Under the pieces are notes generated by a model. It was not told the DNA's origin and made no database searches. It saw only the letters and a list, made by a program, of their open reading frames with translations. From Emydura subglobosa (taxonomy: Eukaryota > Chordata > Testudines > Chelidae), in NCBI GenBank assembly GCA_007922225.1, contig ML679959.1, positions 20,422,913 through 20,486,912 on the forward strand: a stretch of DNA of 64,000 nucleotides, given 5' to 3'. Of the stretch, positions 52,360 to 63,952 are shown piece by piece. The number at the start of each line of letters is the position of its first letter. Positions within the stretch are counted from its first letter, which is position 1. Both the position numbers and the translations under genes were made by a program.

Positions 52360-54980
52360 GTCAAACTGAGCTTGACACAGCACTATATGTGTGAGGAGCA
52401 AAAGTGAAAGGGGGGTTTAGGACACCACTGCAGCCTTCCACTATCAGATATTTTAGCACTGAGCTACTCTCCTGGCACGGATTAGAACACCATAAAGATG
52501 GATGGGAACAACACCAATGGCCTCCAGGACCAGCCCAGGTGCCAAGGCTCCTCAGAGTGCAGGAGTTTCCTGAACACCCTTGAATATGACCCTACGTTAA
52601 GGGCAGGGTGTGCATATGTGGTGGAGGAGCCACTGACAGCTCTGTACTTCCCAGGGATCACCATATGTAGGGGGAAATCCTCCACCAACCCAATCAGAGC
52701 AGCCTCGCTCTAAAAGGCTGACGCAAAGCTACCTCGGTGCCCCAGAGACTCTGGTCCTGCCAATTGACAGTATTAGCAATGTGATTGTGAATCCTAATAA
52801 TTATGATCCTTTCTGACAACATTTTGACCCCTGCTTTCCATTGACAAGTGCATTGTACCTGTGGGTGCCCTTCTCTCATTGGGGGAAAGCAGAGATTCTT
52901 TTGACAGTCTTGGCAAACCTGCCTCCTAAAAATGCAAAACGCTAAGAGACGAAATTTGAAATTTTGTTAATCATCAGATAGTCAAACCTAATTTGAAGAG
53001 TTCTGGAAGTGTACCCACGCATAGCAAAATATCTAATTACGTGTCTTCTCACCAATGTTGAGTAAAATCCCCCTAGGCTAATTGCACATTTTTCATTACC
53101 CAGACATGGTCTCAGTTTCTTCTACCCTGCCAACACATCAAAGCAAGTTCATCTTGGTGCTTTACTTGGATCCTTGACTGTCCCTTGTGAAGCATGTCAC
53201 CATTGTTGTGCCACGGGTCATTATCCAGACACCTTTGAGGTATGTACAAAAATGTCATCAAATATGACAGAAGACTTCCACTGGATAATGAGCTACAGTA
53301 TCTTATGTTTAGCCAGCTCGTTGTCAGAATGACATCTGTTTTTATTAACTTGGTAGTAACATGTGGTGCAAGGAACTACACAGCATTCTTTTATGACTTG
53401 CTTCCAGGCATACTGATCAGAAACACCATATTACAGCCCCCAGGTTTGTAGTACAGCTACAGCTGAAAACTTTTGCAGCAAAATGTGCTGTATTATGGTG
53501 ACATTTGCTCTTCTGGATCCAGTTGAATTAAATTATTCAACAGTGGTTTAAATAAATAATAATAATAAAGCCTTATATATAGTCACCTCTGGGGTGTAAG
53601 ATGGCAATGGGTTAACAGGGCACAACACCATAACAAAGCATGCTAGGGCAAGAAACAAAGACGATATCATACGCAATCAAAAATGGAGATGCAATTTAGG
53701 AGGGCAGAATGCAATTACTGGAGCTGTGAGAACATTGCCAATGTGGGTTTGCATAGGTTTTGGTGAGCATAACTGATGGATTCACTCCTCAGGTTACTGG
53801 GAAACTCCAGCTTTAATCAGGATATAGAAAAATGTTTCCTTTCAACATTATAGGCTCTTAAAATGTGGTATACATGAACCAAACATTGGGAACCCCAGAT
53901 GAGTTGAGTGTCACATGACTTTATTTTCTTATTAAAAGATTTGCACAGCTCTCGTTACTACCTGAATTTCAATCAGTCAGGGTCATCATGGTTAACTCTT
54001 GTAAAAAGGGATCTTTTATGGCCACCAGTGTCTCAGTTTTGTGTTTCACTTTCAAACAATGCTTTGTACCTCCTCGAGCTGGTCGTACTACCATTGACAG
54101 TGGTGCCAATCCCTCCTCTATTATTTGCTCACTGGAATGCATTTGAGAAGTAAATGTAGGGTAAAATCCACCTGGCATGCTATACTTTGTCTGCTAGCTT
54201 GAGCAAAGTCAACAGAAAAAAATGATTAAGTACTTACATTTTTGGAGTTTGCATATGATGAAGTCAGACGCTGATGAAATGATTGATTTTTTTATGATTG
54301 CTGGGTTTATATTGTAAACAGATGATCCCTCCGTGCCCATTCTCCTTCAGACCCCCTCCTTTTCCTCTAAATCTCTCGCATGCTTTTGGGAAAAGCAGCA
54401 CTTTGAAATGCTTTTATGGTACTTGGTGCAAGCTGCCATTCTCTCCCCACTGTTCCTTTGCTGCCATTATGGTCTACTTTCAATGCATTCAGTGCCTCCT
54501 GGTGTTTCCCCATATGTAAGGGATGCACACCTGGGACTTGCATGCACTCATTGAGTTGGAACTAGACACCTTAGTCTTGTTAATGCACATGATTTGGATC
54601 ACATGCACACAAATACAAACAAATTATTTTCAGAGTGAAATCATGACTTTACTGATACTAACTTCTAGTTATCAGCCCCTAAGATGGCTACTGCTGCAGG
54701 CTTTGAGACGTTTGAAAACTGGCGTCATTGAGGTCAAACCCCCCAGGCAAAAGACAGTGCTAAACAGTGAAAGCTGGGAAGGCTGGTTCATGAGTCCAAA
54801 TATCTCATACAGCTGCTTGACCTCAAACTTCCTCCAGTGCTGTACTGCTGCCTGCATCACAAACACTATCATTGGAACAGGCACTCACTAGAACCCCCAT
54901 GCTAGCAGTCTCAGGAGAACCTAGGGCAGCATAAAGTAAATTGCACTGGTGCTACACATGATATTCCTGTTGTGTTCATA
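52360..54980. other. No recognised gene or repeat
   Basis: AT-rich; only short frames without motifs (for example 54523-54891). Confidence 0.5.
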
Positions 54981-54984
54981 AAGG

Positions 54985-55590
54985 ATTTCACGGATTTAAA
55001 AACCAGTAGGGGCTATTTCAATCCTCTAGTCTGACCTCCCATGTAACTCAGACTGCAGAATTTTACCAAGTGGTTCTTGCATCAATCCCACAACTTTTGG
55101 CTGAGCTAAAGCCTCACTTTTAGAAAAGCATCCAATGACAGAGACTCAACCACACGTCTAGATAAGCTGTTCCAATGGTTAATTACCCTCTCTCAAAATT
55201 TGTGCCTGATTTCTAGTCTGAATTTGTCAAGCTTCAGCTTTCATCCACTGGATCTTATTATGCCTTTGTTTGCTAGATTAAAGAATCCTCACCTATAAGA
55301 TATCTCCCCAGGTTAGATACTCCTGGACTGTTACCAAGTCACCTCTTAAACTAAATAGATTGAGCTTCTTTAGCCTCCCACTGTAAGGCAGCTTTTCCAG
55401 ACCTTGAATCATTCTGTAGCTCTTTTCCTGAACCTTTTCCAGTTTGTACCAGAACTGTGTATAACATTCTAGGAATGGTCTAATTAATGCCATATACAGT
55501 GGTAACACCAGCTTCCTACTCCCACTCCATATTCCCCTGTTTATACATCTCATTTCACCTTCTGCGACTGTTTCTTTCATGAGCATTGAA
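54985..55590 (-). pseudogene. CR1 LINE 3' portion, decayed
   Basis: Minus-strand frame 55586-55293 encodes 'CINRGIWSGSRKLVLPLYMA' and 'LIRPFLECYTQFWYKLEKVQ', matching CR1 '[33 protein letters not shown]' in the copy at 42784-43893. Lower coordinates hold the remaining ORF2 end ('ttccaatggttaattaccct') and the 3' UTR ('ctagtctgacctcccatgta'). Frameshifts and stops are frequent. This is an older and more diverged copy than the one at 42353. Confidence 0.88.
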
Positions 55591-55823
55591 TTTTGAGCAA
55601 AGATTTTGAAAAAAAGAACTAGTAACTTTTCTCAGGGACAGATCCTGCAAAGGGTGTAATTTAGCATGGCATTGGTGTGTCAGAGGTATATGATGTAGAC
55701 ATGGAATCATTCCCTGAATAATCTGTTTTCTATTATTTGCTTTCATCCCTCTACAGAGAACATGGCCTTCCCACAGAAACCATAATCAACTTGTGGGTTA
55801 CAGACACCTGGAGAAACATCTTT

Positions 55824-56034
55824 GGGTATGTCTACACTGCCTCTGGAGGTGTAATTTCCTAGGAATACTTACCTAGAGTCACGAGCGGGATTGTAGTGGG
55901 TGGATAGCCCTTGCTACAGCCCACACTGGCACAGCTACACTGCTCTTTTTAGCTCAATCAAAACTAGCATGTGCAGGTCTAACTGAGCTGGAAAGGAGAC
56001 TTCCAGCATCAGCATAAACCTACCATATTTAGCA
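55824..56034. mobile_element. MITE with 'GGGTATGTCTACACTGC' ends
   Basis: The left end 'gggtatgtctacactgcctc' then 'tggaggtgtaatttcc' faces the right end, which on the other strand reads 'ggtaggtttatgctgatgct' then 'ggaagtctcctttcc'. The inverted ends run for about 35 bases. The interior 'agctcaatcaaaactagcat' is typical of this reptile family. Another copy starts at the window's right edge (63953). Confidence 0.72.
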
Positions 56035-56046
56035 GTCTCACAGGGA

Positions 56047-56545
56047 GTAGGGCTAGTTGAAAATTTTCTGTTGAAACTTTTGTGATGGAAAATTGTGTTT
56101 TCTACTAACATATTTTGCAATAAATAAATAAAATTAAGAAGTATCTACTTGCCATGGAATTTTTTTTCCCCATCAGAAACAAAAATATTTAGTCCAAACA
56201 CCAGAAATATATTGATTTGGATATGCTGCCCTGATACCTCCTGGGACCTGTAGTTCATAGATTCCAAGACCAGAATGGACCACTGTCATCATCTAGTCTG
56301 ATCTCCTGTGTAACACAGGTCATAGAACTTCCCCAATTTAAAAATCCAATCTTCCCAACTTCAGGACTTTAGATTTAAAAATCATCTTGATTTAAAAATT
56401 GTCAATGATGGAGAATCCATCATGGCTCTTGGTAAGTTGCCTCATGTCTCCACTCTGCTTTATGGACTAGGCTCCCATGCTGGACTACATCTCCCATGAA
56501 GCACTTTGTCCAGGGAGTCCCATAAAGCTCTGGCCCCCCTTGCAG
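56047..56545. mobile_element. 'TAGGGCTGGTCGAAAA' repeat, interrupted by CR1
   Basis: It starts 'tagggctagttgaaaatttt' and contains 'gatatgctgccctgatacct' up to 56255. A CR1 tail then intervenes (56258-56443), after which 'gactaggctcccatgctgga' and 'ctacatctcccatgaagcac' resume the order seen without interruption at 58487-58620. The right boundary is uncertain. Confidence 0.6.
56258..56443 (-). mobile_element. CR1 LINE tail nested in another repeat
   Basis: It reads 'atagattccaagaccagaat', 'ggaccactgtcatcatctag', 'tctgatctcctgtgtaacac' and 'gatggagaatccatcatggc', the reverse of a CR1 3' end. It lies inside the element at 56047-56545. Confidence 0.88.
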
Positions 56546-56719
56546 CAAAGGAAGGAGAAAATAATTTATTTTCACAAAGTTCCCTAATTCAGCCAAGTGT
56601 GGCCAAGAATACTCCATCAAAGTTAAAGCAATGGGGAAAAGCATCTGTTCTCCTAATTCCAACTCTCTTGTACAGACCCCTGTTGCTTACAGTGAATTTG
56701 ATTATTCCAGTGTGTTAGC

Positions 56720-57935
56720 CAATGCCATATATATTTCCAAATAGTTTGTATTTAGGCTACATTTTAAAACTAGGAACTGGATTTCCAGAATGTTTTATAT
56801 TCATGCTAAGCTAGTTCTAATTTTCTAACCTTTGTTCTTGATATGTGCAGAATTGGTCAGAAGTAAGATTTATGTTCTGTTAAATAATGTTATATATAAA
56901 TTATGGATTAGATTCCATTAGTACAACACGGTTCATGTCTGTATGGCCTAAAGCTACTTGTATTCTATGGTCTATTAACATTTAGAATGTGATTGCATAT
57001 GATTGATACAAATATCTTTGTAGTATGAAACTAGATAAAGTGAGTAAGGTTTATTAATCTTCTACTTGCATAAACAAGTGGACTATGAATATAAGTCAAA
57101 ATAAGATCACATTTTAGATCACACTTTAGGACATATTGAACTGCTGCAAGATTGTTCCCTAGAGACTTGTAATATATGAATTCTTTGTAGGTGCTGATTT
57201 ATCCTTGACTAATAAACTGATTGAGCCAAGTTATCTGACATCTTGATAATCTACACAGAACATACAGCCTTTTGGTCAGTTCCTCTTGTGGTATCAATTG
57301 CTATAGATTCATTGACTTCAATGGAGCTACATCAATTTAGATCAGCTGTGGATCTGGCCCTATATTTTTAAAATGTAGGAACACTCTGCATTCTAGCCTC
57401 TGCATTCACAACTATATGTGTCACTGTGATGGGACTGTAACAGACTCTCCTAATCCTTTGAAGATTGGCACAAGGTAACACATACTCACCAGTGGTTACA
57501 CCACTAGAAAAGTTAGCCCAAAATATGGAAATTTCAAACAGAATTAGGTATTCTAACAAACAAATTTCTTTAATGCATTTTAATGGAGTTGTATTCTAGT
57601 GATGCCTTACATCCAGAGAAAACTTGTCTAATTAAAATTAGTATGTGAGAACGTTAGAGTAGATACACATTGGTTTATGCAATTTCAGTTTGCCAGTCAA
57701 GTTTTATATCAATCAGATGTTATGGGATTGATTGTGACAGCTTCACCAAAAGTAATACTAAAATTAAAATTTTAAACTATTATTTAATTACTGAAATGTC
57801 ATTTCAATTTAAAATTACTTTCTCAGCTCATCAATCAGTGCCAAGCTGCTCCCCCGCCCCTTTTTTTTGGGCAGATATAAAATAATTATGAGTTTATTGA
57901 TTCAAACTTATGTCTGAGTCCTCTTGAAATTCATC
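56720..57935. other. No recognised gene; one fold-back trace
   Basis: AT-rich. 'cattgacttcaatggagcta' followed by 'gctgtggatctggccc' at 57310-57360 is half of a fold-back repeat. Confidence 0.45.
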
Positions 57936-57938
57936 AGT

Positions 57939-58112
57939 AGAGCTGGGTCGGAAACAGTTTTCCCATCCTGTGAGAGTTTTTATATTCTGACATCTTTTCC
58001 AATCCTGAATTGGAATGAATATTTGAAATCTCAAAAAGTTTTGCAAATAGATGAGCCATTTTGAAAAAGATAATTTTGAAATTGTTTGTTTTAATTTTGA
58101 TCTTTTTAAAAA
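57939..58112. mobile_element. 'TAGAGCTGGGTCGG' repeat copy, partial
   Basis: It starts 'tagagctgggtcggaaacag' and continues in the AAAT/TTTC-rich style of the neighbouring copies at 56047 and 58328. The right half is missing. Confidence 0.5.
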
Positions 58113-58327
58113 AACCAACCAACCACCCACCTTTTTTGTTTAAATTAACTAAAACTTTTTAACTAGTAATGCAATGCAAGTATAAAAGGTTCTGACAGAA
58201 CTTAGAACTGAATCCAGCTCTCCTGAGTGTCTCACGCACCTTTCTTCTCTTAAATTACTAATACAGTTACCATTACTATTTATGAACGTAAACCAGTATA
58301 GCAGTGATTCAAATAACCTTTCAACTA

Positions 58328-58847
58328 GGTAGGGTTGGTCAAAACTTTTCCATCTAAACTATTTTCCAGTGAAAAATTGGGTTTTCAACAAACAAAATTT
58401 GTCATGTAAAGTGTGTATTTTCCACAGAAAATTTTGACTTGTTGAAAATCCGAACACCCTAAAGCCAAAAAGTTTTGATTTGGAAATGCTGCTTAGGTAC
58501 CTCATGGGAGTTGTCGCTTGGGTGCCTCAGGTCCCCATTCTCTTCTATAGGCTGGGTCCAGCTCAACTATATTTCCCAAGCTGCACCATATTCATGAACT
58601 CCCATGATGTACCACAGTGACTTAGCAAGAGGGGATATACTGTGTGGCATCACGGAAAATGTAGGACTATCAGGAAGGCCAGCCAATAAAGGACAGTATG
58701 GGCATAACGACAATTTCCACGAGGCACTATAAAGGCATTTCTGAATGGACATTTTCAGTTTTCAGCCAAAAGTTTTCAGTTTTTGATATTTTCATAAATT
58801 TTTTTCCATGGAACAATAGATCCATTTTATGACCAGAACTACTTTTA
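58328..58847. mobile_element. 'GCTGGTC' repeat, most complete copy
   Basis: The left end 'tagggttggtcaaaactttt' and the right end read in reverse ('tagttctggtcataaaatgg') form imperfect inverted termini. The interior contains 'aaatgctgcttaggtacctc' and 'cccatgatgtaccacagtga', shared in order with the copy at 56047-56545. About 520 bp, non-coding. It is probably a non-autonomous DNA transposon; the superfamily is not assigned because no clear duplication flanks it. Confidence 0.6.
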
Positions 58848-58849
58848 AC

Positions 58850-61380
58850 ATCTGAGATGATTTTCTAACATTATTCTCCTATCACATATTGGAGGGTTGA
58901 TATAGCTTTACTTGAAGGACAGAATCTCGCTCAAGTCCTTGCTAGGATTGTTGTTATTTCTATTTTGGAGCTGTGTTTTGCCATTATAAGGAAAAAGTTG
59001 TTCTGACTTGCTCACTCACTCATTCCTAAAGTTCATCTATTATTCCTTATCAACTGTTGCAAGGATATTGAGTCTTACATGGGTTTTGCAGAATCAGACT
59101 TGAAAAATATCAGCCAGCAGCAGTCAGGCAATCAAATATACTGCACATCAGACCTCTGCAGAGGCCTGGCAAAATCTGTGTGGAGTACAGGCACTGATTG
59201 CTATTCTCCCCCACCCCCCCCAAAAAAGATAAATAATTTAACAGTCACCACATGTTCCTATTCTACAATTCAGTGCAAAGGGGGAAAGAAAAAAAAGTCA
59301 TTAGTTTAATCAAGCCAGTGATCCAGTGTCCTGGAGTGAAACTGATTACTACTGAGGTGAAAGAAGAGTTGATGTCCATGTAGCAAATGTTCCTGAATCT
59401 TGAATTATCTAATTCCAAGTCATTGAACTTACAGGCTGGAAGGATATGTGTGTGTATGTAGGGAAGCTAAAAATGTGCATGAGTAAGAATAACAAAAATA
59501 CAATCATAAAGGACTAGCCAATTGTTACTATTTTGGAGAGTGTACATGCCTGTGGTTTGGAGGAAAGGAAGCTGGAGTCTCCAGTGATTTCAGGGAAGCC
59601 TTAGAAATAACTTAAATTTTCTGCTCAGCTTCAGCCTTTTGGTCTGGCAGCAGCATCTGTAGATCTGAATTCTCTATAACATTACTTTCATTTGTGTACA
59701 GCAATGAACATTATTAATAACTGTGAGTACTTCACTTTAAATAGTGTCTCCAGAACCACATTTGTATTCAATAAGTTGGAGGGGAAATCCATAATTTTAT
59801 AAAGAGAGATGAAAGTCATGTAGCAAAACATGAAATTAAGGACAAGCATTGACTCTGGATAGCGCAATGACACGGGGGCTGAATACAATTAGGGGAAAGC
59901 TTAAAAAAACCCTTGAAAAACAAATTTTCACTTTGATAAATATTCCACAAAAATGTACCTTCTTTCAGCTTCTTTTCTCTCTTTTGGCTCTTCACTGAAT
60001 CATGTTTTAAGACTGAAATACTCCTTTTGAGCAGACAAAGCTGAGAGACTTTCCAAATCAGGAACTTACTTGAAGTGCAGAATTTCCCTTCTCTATTCTA
60101 GATTATCTCTTTTTTGTTCACAGTGCCAGCTGCACCAGTCTTTACTTATCAAGAATGCAGACAATCCTGCATTGCAAAGATGACAGGTTTTCTTCTGCAT
60201 AATACAATTCCTTGCATGTGTATTCCTCCTTTTAGACACTCCTTTGTATCAGGCTTCAACTGTTTGCTTGGTGCTTTACACACTTATGGTATACAAAGAT
60301 ACAATAAGTGCCCAAAGACATTTACAGTCTAGTACAGACACAGACAAAACTGGGCCAGATTTTGCTCTAAATTACAACTCTGCAACTAGTCCATTACAAT
60401 AAACAGAATTAATGTGGTACAGAGTCTATTGACTTGAATGGAGTTTTACTTAGTTTACGGTGGTGTAAAATAGATGAAAATGAGGCCCAAATTTTATGCT
60501 GATTTACACCATGTACAAGCCCACTGGCTAGATTCTGACATGTTACATTACAGTTAAATCAGAGTAAATCATTACAATCAGTGGCGTTTTCCCAGTGTAT
60601 AACAACATAAAGAGGAATGAGAATCAGAATCAATGTAGCTGTGTGTTACATAAGTCATTACAGAGGTTAGCCCTCATAGAACATTAAGTATTTTTATACT
60701 TAATAGTTATACTTATATTTTATATAAGCTTTCATGTTACAGCAAAGTGAATAAGGGCATGGATGTTCCCAGATTAGTTTACATGCATAGACATCTTTGG
60801 AGAAGGCCTCACTAAAGAAGCCTATGTTTAATTATTCAACAAGAAAAGGTTTCTTGTGACCTAGGCTCAGATATATACATTACTGCCCTCACTAACCCTG
60901 CTGCTGGTTTTGGCAAGGTTTGAAAAGATGCTGTGCTTACATAGCCTGAACACTGTTTAATGGTAGCATCAAATCATTGACAAAGGGTTGCAGCTGGTTG
61001 AGAGACTGACATGGACTGATGGGATGAGAAAACAAACAGGCACTCAGATTGGAAGGATTTAGTATCCAAGAAGGGAAAACATGAGTCAATGGACCTTGCC
61101 AAATGAGTTTAGTAGCTTGATGTTCATAAAGGGTGATTTATTTATTTATTTAAGTGTTGAGTTAGTTAAAAATCATTGTGTATATATAAATATATATATA
61201 TAGAGAGAGAGAGAGAAGATCGCATTAATTGTGGAATCCAAGTTAGTGTCAAAATAAAGACTGGAATGGCCTTGCAGTCACTGAGGTGGGCATGCATATA
61301 AATCTTGCCCAAGGTATTTAAAAATCTTTATAGATTAAAAATTATTATTCAGGAAATCTTTTTTTTTTTCCTACTCCAGG
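58850..61380. other. Mostly unrecognised AT-rich DNA
   Basis: It contains a reversed L2-type tail trace at 60255-60350 ('gtgctttacacacttatggt', 'acatttacagtctagtacag'), fold-back repeat traces at 60349-60560 ('gggccagattttgctctaaa', 'gatgaaaatgaggcccaaat', 'gctagattctgacatg'), and a TA/GA microsatellite at 61179-61216. No gene was recognised. Confidence 0.45.
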
Positions 61381-61381
61381 G

Positions 61382-61766
61382 TGTCAGTGACTGGGACATG
61401 GGTGATCGGACCTACTGGTTGGCGCGTGAGTCAGGACTAGTGGTTGAAGCAGGAGTCAGGAATCAGAGTCCAGACAGAGGCAGAGGTCAGATGCCAGAGC
61501 TAAGGGTCAGAAACAGAATCAGAGTTGAGAGTCAGGACTAGATTAACTGGAGTACGGCAAGGCTGAGTTCAAGCCAGACACTATTGCAGCCACCGGTAAA
61601 TGCTTTGAGCTGCCACAGACCTGCTGCCACTTCTGTGCTTAAGGCTAGGTCTGCTGAAACTTTCAACCAGTCAGGCAGTGTAGCCAGTCAAGCAGCCTAC
61701 TACAGGCCAGCTGTGCTTGTAAAGTTGCTCCAAGACTGGCTCTGTTGCAGGCCCTGGTTCGTGACA
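61382..61766 (+). mobile_element. LTR-like element, 385 bp, perfect 5-bp TSD
   Basis: It begins TGTCAGTGAC and ends GTTCGTGACA, so the termini are TGTCA/TGACA. It is flanked by identical 'caggg' at 61377-61381 and 61767-61771, as expected for an LTR or solo LTR inserted by a DDE integrase. The interior 61425-61545 is a degenerate 'gagtcagga' purine-rich repeat, recalled from turtle LTR sequences. No protein-coding part adjoins it, so it is a solo LTR or a small non-autonomous element. Orientation is arbitrary. Confidence 0.75.
61425..61545 (+). repeat. Degenerate 'GTCAG' repeat inside the LTR-like element
   Basis: 'gtcag' or 'atcag' recurs every 6 to 15 bases ('gagtcaggac', 'gagtcaggaatcagagtc', 'gggtcagaaac', 'gagagtcaggac'). 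Confidence 0.7.
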
Positions 61767-61771
61767 CAGGG

Positions 61772-62555
61772 TAATAAAAGGGCAGTGGCAAGATACTGAA
61801 GGCCCAGGAGCAGCTTTTAGTGCACCTATTTCCTAGTCTTTGGAGTAGATTGTGTGTGGTAGGCACAGACTACAGGAAAGGGCGAGGGTGCACTGGGCTC
61901 CCCATCATGCAGGAAATATAAAACTATCAATTCCATATTTTTGGCAGAACACAATAGCCATCATTTACATCAAGGAAAGATAAGCCAAATCCAAACTATG
62001 TATTAGAGTGAATGGTCAGCCCCACAGTCCCAATTAATAATTGTCTGACTTATTGAAGCCCAGAGTTCTTATTCACAAGACAGACTTCACCCACCTAAAA
62101 CCTAAAACAAAGCCAAACAGACTGAGGGCTGATCAAGTGAGTGTCAGTGGGTAGCTATTAGCTCCAGTCCAGCAAAACTTCCATGGGTAGGTTAGTGTTT
62201 GGGCCTGCAACTTCCTCTTGGTCCAGTTATACAAATTCAGCTCAACCAACTTAGCCATTGCCCAGTCTGGTCTCAAAAAGTTCTCTCTCCCATTACCACT
62301 TGGTCCTGTAAAGTCAGCCCTACTCTCACCTAGTCTCACAAAGTCATCAGCAGCAGTCTGGCTTACTGCATGCTTATCCAGTCATCTCTAGGCAGAATTC
62401 AGAAACTCTGGATAAGAAACCAAGAGCAAAGTAGAACCTCATGGATAGAGCTTCTAGTTTCTTCCCACTTTTTTTTTTAAATGAAGAGAAATGTGCTGTG
62501 TATCCAAATGCAACCTCCAACTCAGCCAAAATACTTTCCTTTGACTTTCAGTCAA
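61772..62555. other. No recognised gene or repeat
   Basis: Mixed-composition DNA. An AATAAA-like signal follows directly after the LTR-like element (61771-61778), outside its duplication. Confidence 0.5.
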
Positions 62556-62559
62556 TACC

Positions 62560-62830
62560 CCTAGTTATGTAGATGAGAGATTTATTTTGCTGCTATTACA
62601 CACTGTGCTGAAGGTTTTAGAGTGTTATCCACCATAACCTCCCAATCCTTCTGCTCAATGTTTTGCAGCATATTACAGTCATAAAGAGCATATTCCATTT
62701 TCATGTGTTTTACCCCAGCCTCATTACCTTACATTTCCCCTATATTGAATTGCATAAACCATTCATTGGGCTGTTCCTAGTACATCCAAATCTTCCTGCA
62801 TGTTATTGCCCTCCTCTTTTGTATTGACTT
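62560..62830 (-). pseudogene. Old CR1/L3-like LINE fragment
   Basis: 'gtgttatccaccataacctc', 'ccaatccttctgctcaatg', 'catgtgttttaccccagcct', 'cattaccttacatttcccct' and 'aaatcttcctgcatgttatt' follow the same order as the CR1 RT segment at 43010-43200 ('ttatccactgttacccccag', 'cactttt..ttgttgaacctcattagatt'). Similarity is low and no frame is preserved, so it may be an L3-type rather than a CR1 copy. Confidence 0.6.
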
Positions 62831-63950
62831 AACTTTCCACCCTCATCTTTGCATAAGCAGAAAATGTCACCTCCCGCTGGGCACGCGTTGCTTCTTCCAG
62901 AAAATATAGCATGCAGACCCAAAACTGAAGGCAGTTGTGTGTGGAAGAAGAGCTTGACAAACAGGAAAGATCAAACAAATGCTGAGATGCTACAGGGGAA
63001 AGTTTAATGACAAGTTGCTGTGACATTTTATGGCCAGACTGATTATAAAGACTGAATAAATCTATGGTATATTTCAAGAATTCTACTGTCCTACCATCTG
63101 ATACAGGGGTTGCCATGGTAAGTACAGATTTTCTAATAACTAGGAAGGTGAATAGACTCATAAAACCCATGAAACTTGTTAGTGAATAAATTACATATGA
63201 GATACCCCTCTGGAGATTTAATATTTTTTAAAGAAAGCTATAAAATCTCTTCCTAGGTTATTTTATAAGAACAATATGCAGTAATGTCAAAATCTATCAA
63301 AATGTACCATTTTTGAGATTCCCCCGTCTTGGATGACAGCTTAGATTGGAAAATCATCACGGTGCTAAAAATACTGATGTGGAGGCAGTAGTGTAAGGAA
63401 GTTAGAGTTACTGATTCTAATTACATAGGATTTGCTACTCAGATTCTTAAACCTCAATAAGGTCTAGACCTCTGACTTTACACCTGCAGAATTTTTTAAA
63501 AAATGTAAATAACTCCAGTTTATTACTTGGCTGCATGATTTGTGACAAAGATTTAATGGTAGACTAATATAAAAACAGAAATCAATATTGTTAATACAAA
63601 GCTTAAGTTAAGAAATCAGGTAAATAAAAGTCACCCAATTTCAAGGAGTTAAATGCTAACTCAGACATATCACATACTCTGTACATTTTGTGGAACCTAT
63701 TTAATAACAGAGCAAAATGCTGCCCTCATGCACCCTTGTGTTATCCCATTGAAGTTGTACATGGACATAATTGAAAGCAAAATTTGTCAGAAGTGTCAGA
63801 CACTGCAAGACACCAGTTGCTGGCCGCTCCTAGGACCAGATCCAGAGATGCAGCCAAACAGTACTTAACTGGTGGTAGGAAGTTCATCTTTAATGCAGCT
63901 CGACTGTGTCCCCTTGTAGTAGAGGTTAGTAGCAGGGTAGCATAGCAATC
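62831..63950. other. No recognised gene or repeat
   Basis: AT-rich, with no long frame or motif. Confidence 0.5.
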
Positions 63951-63952
63951 TT

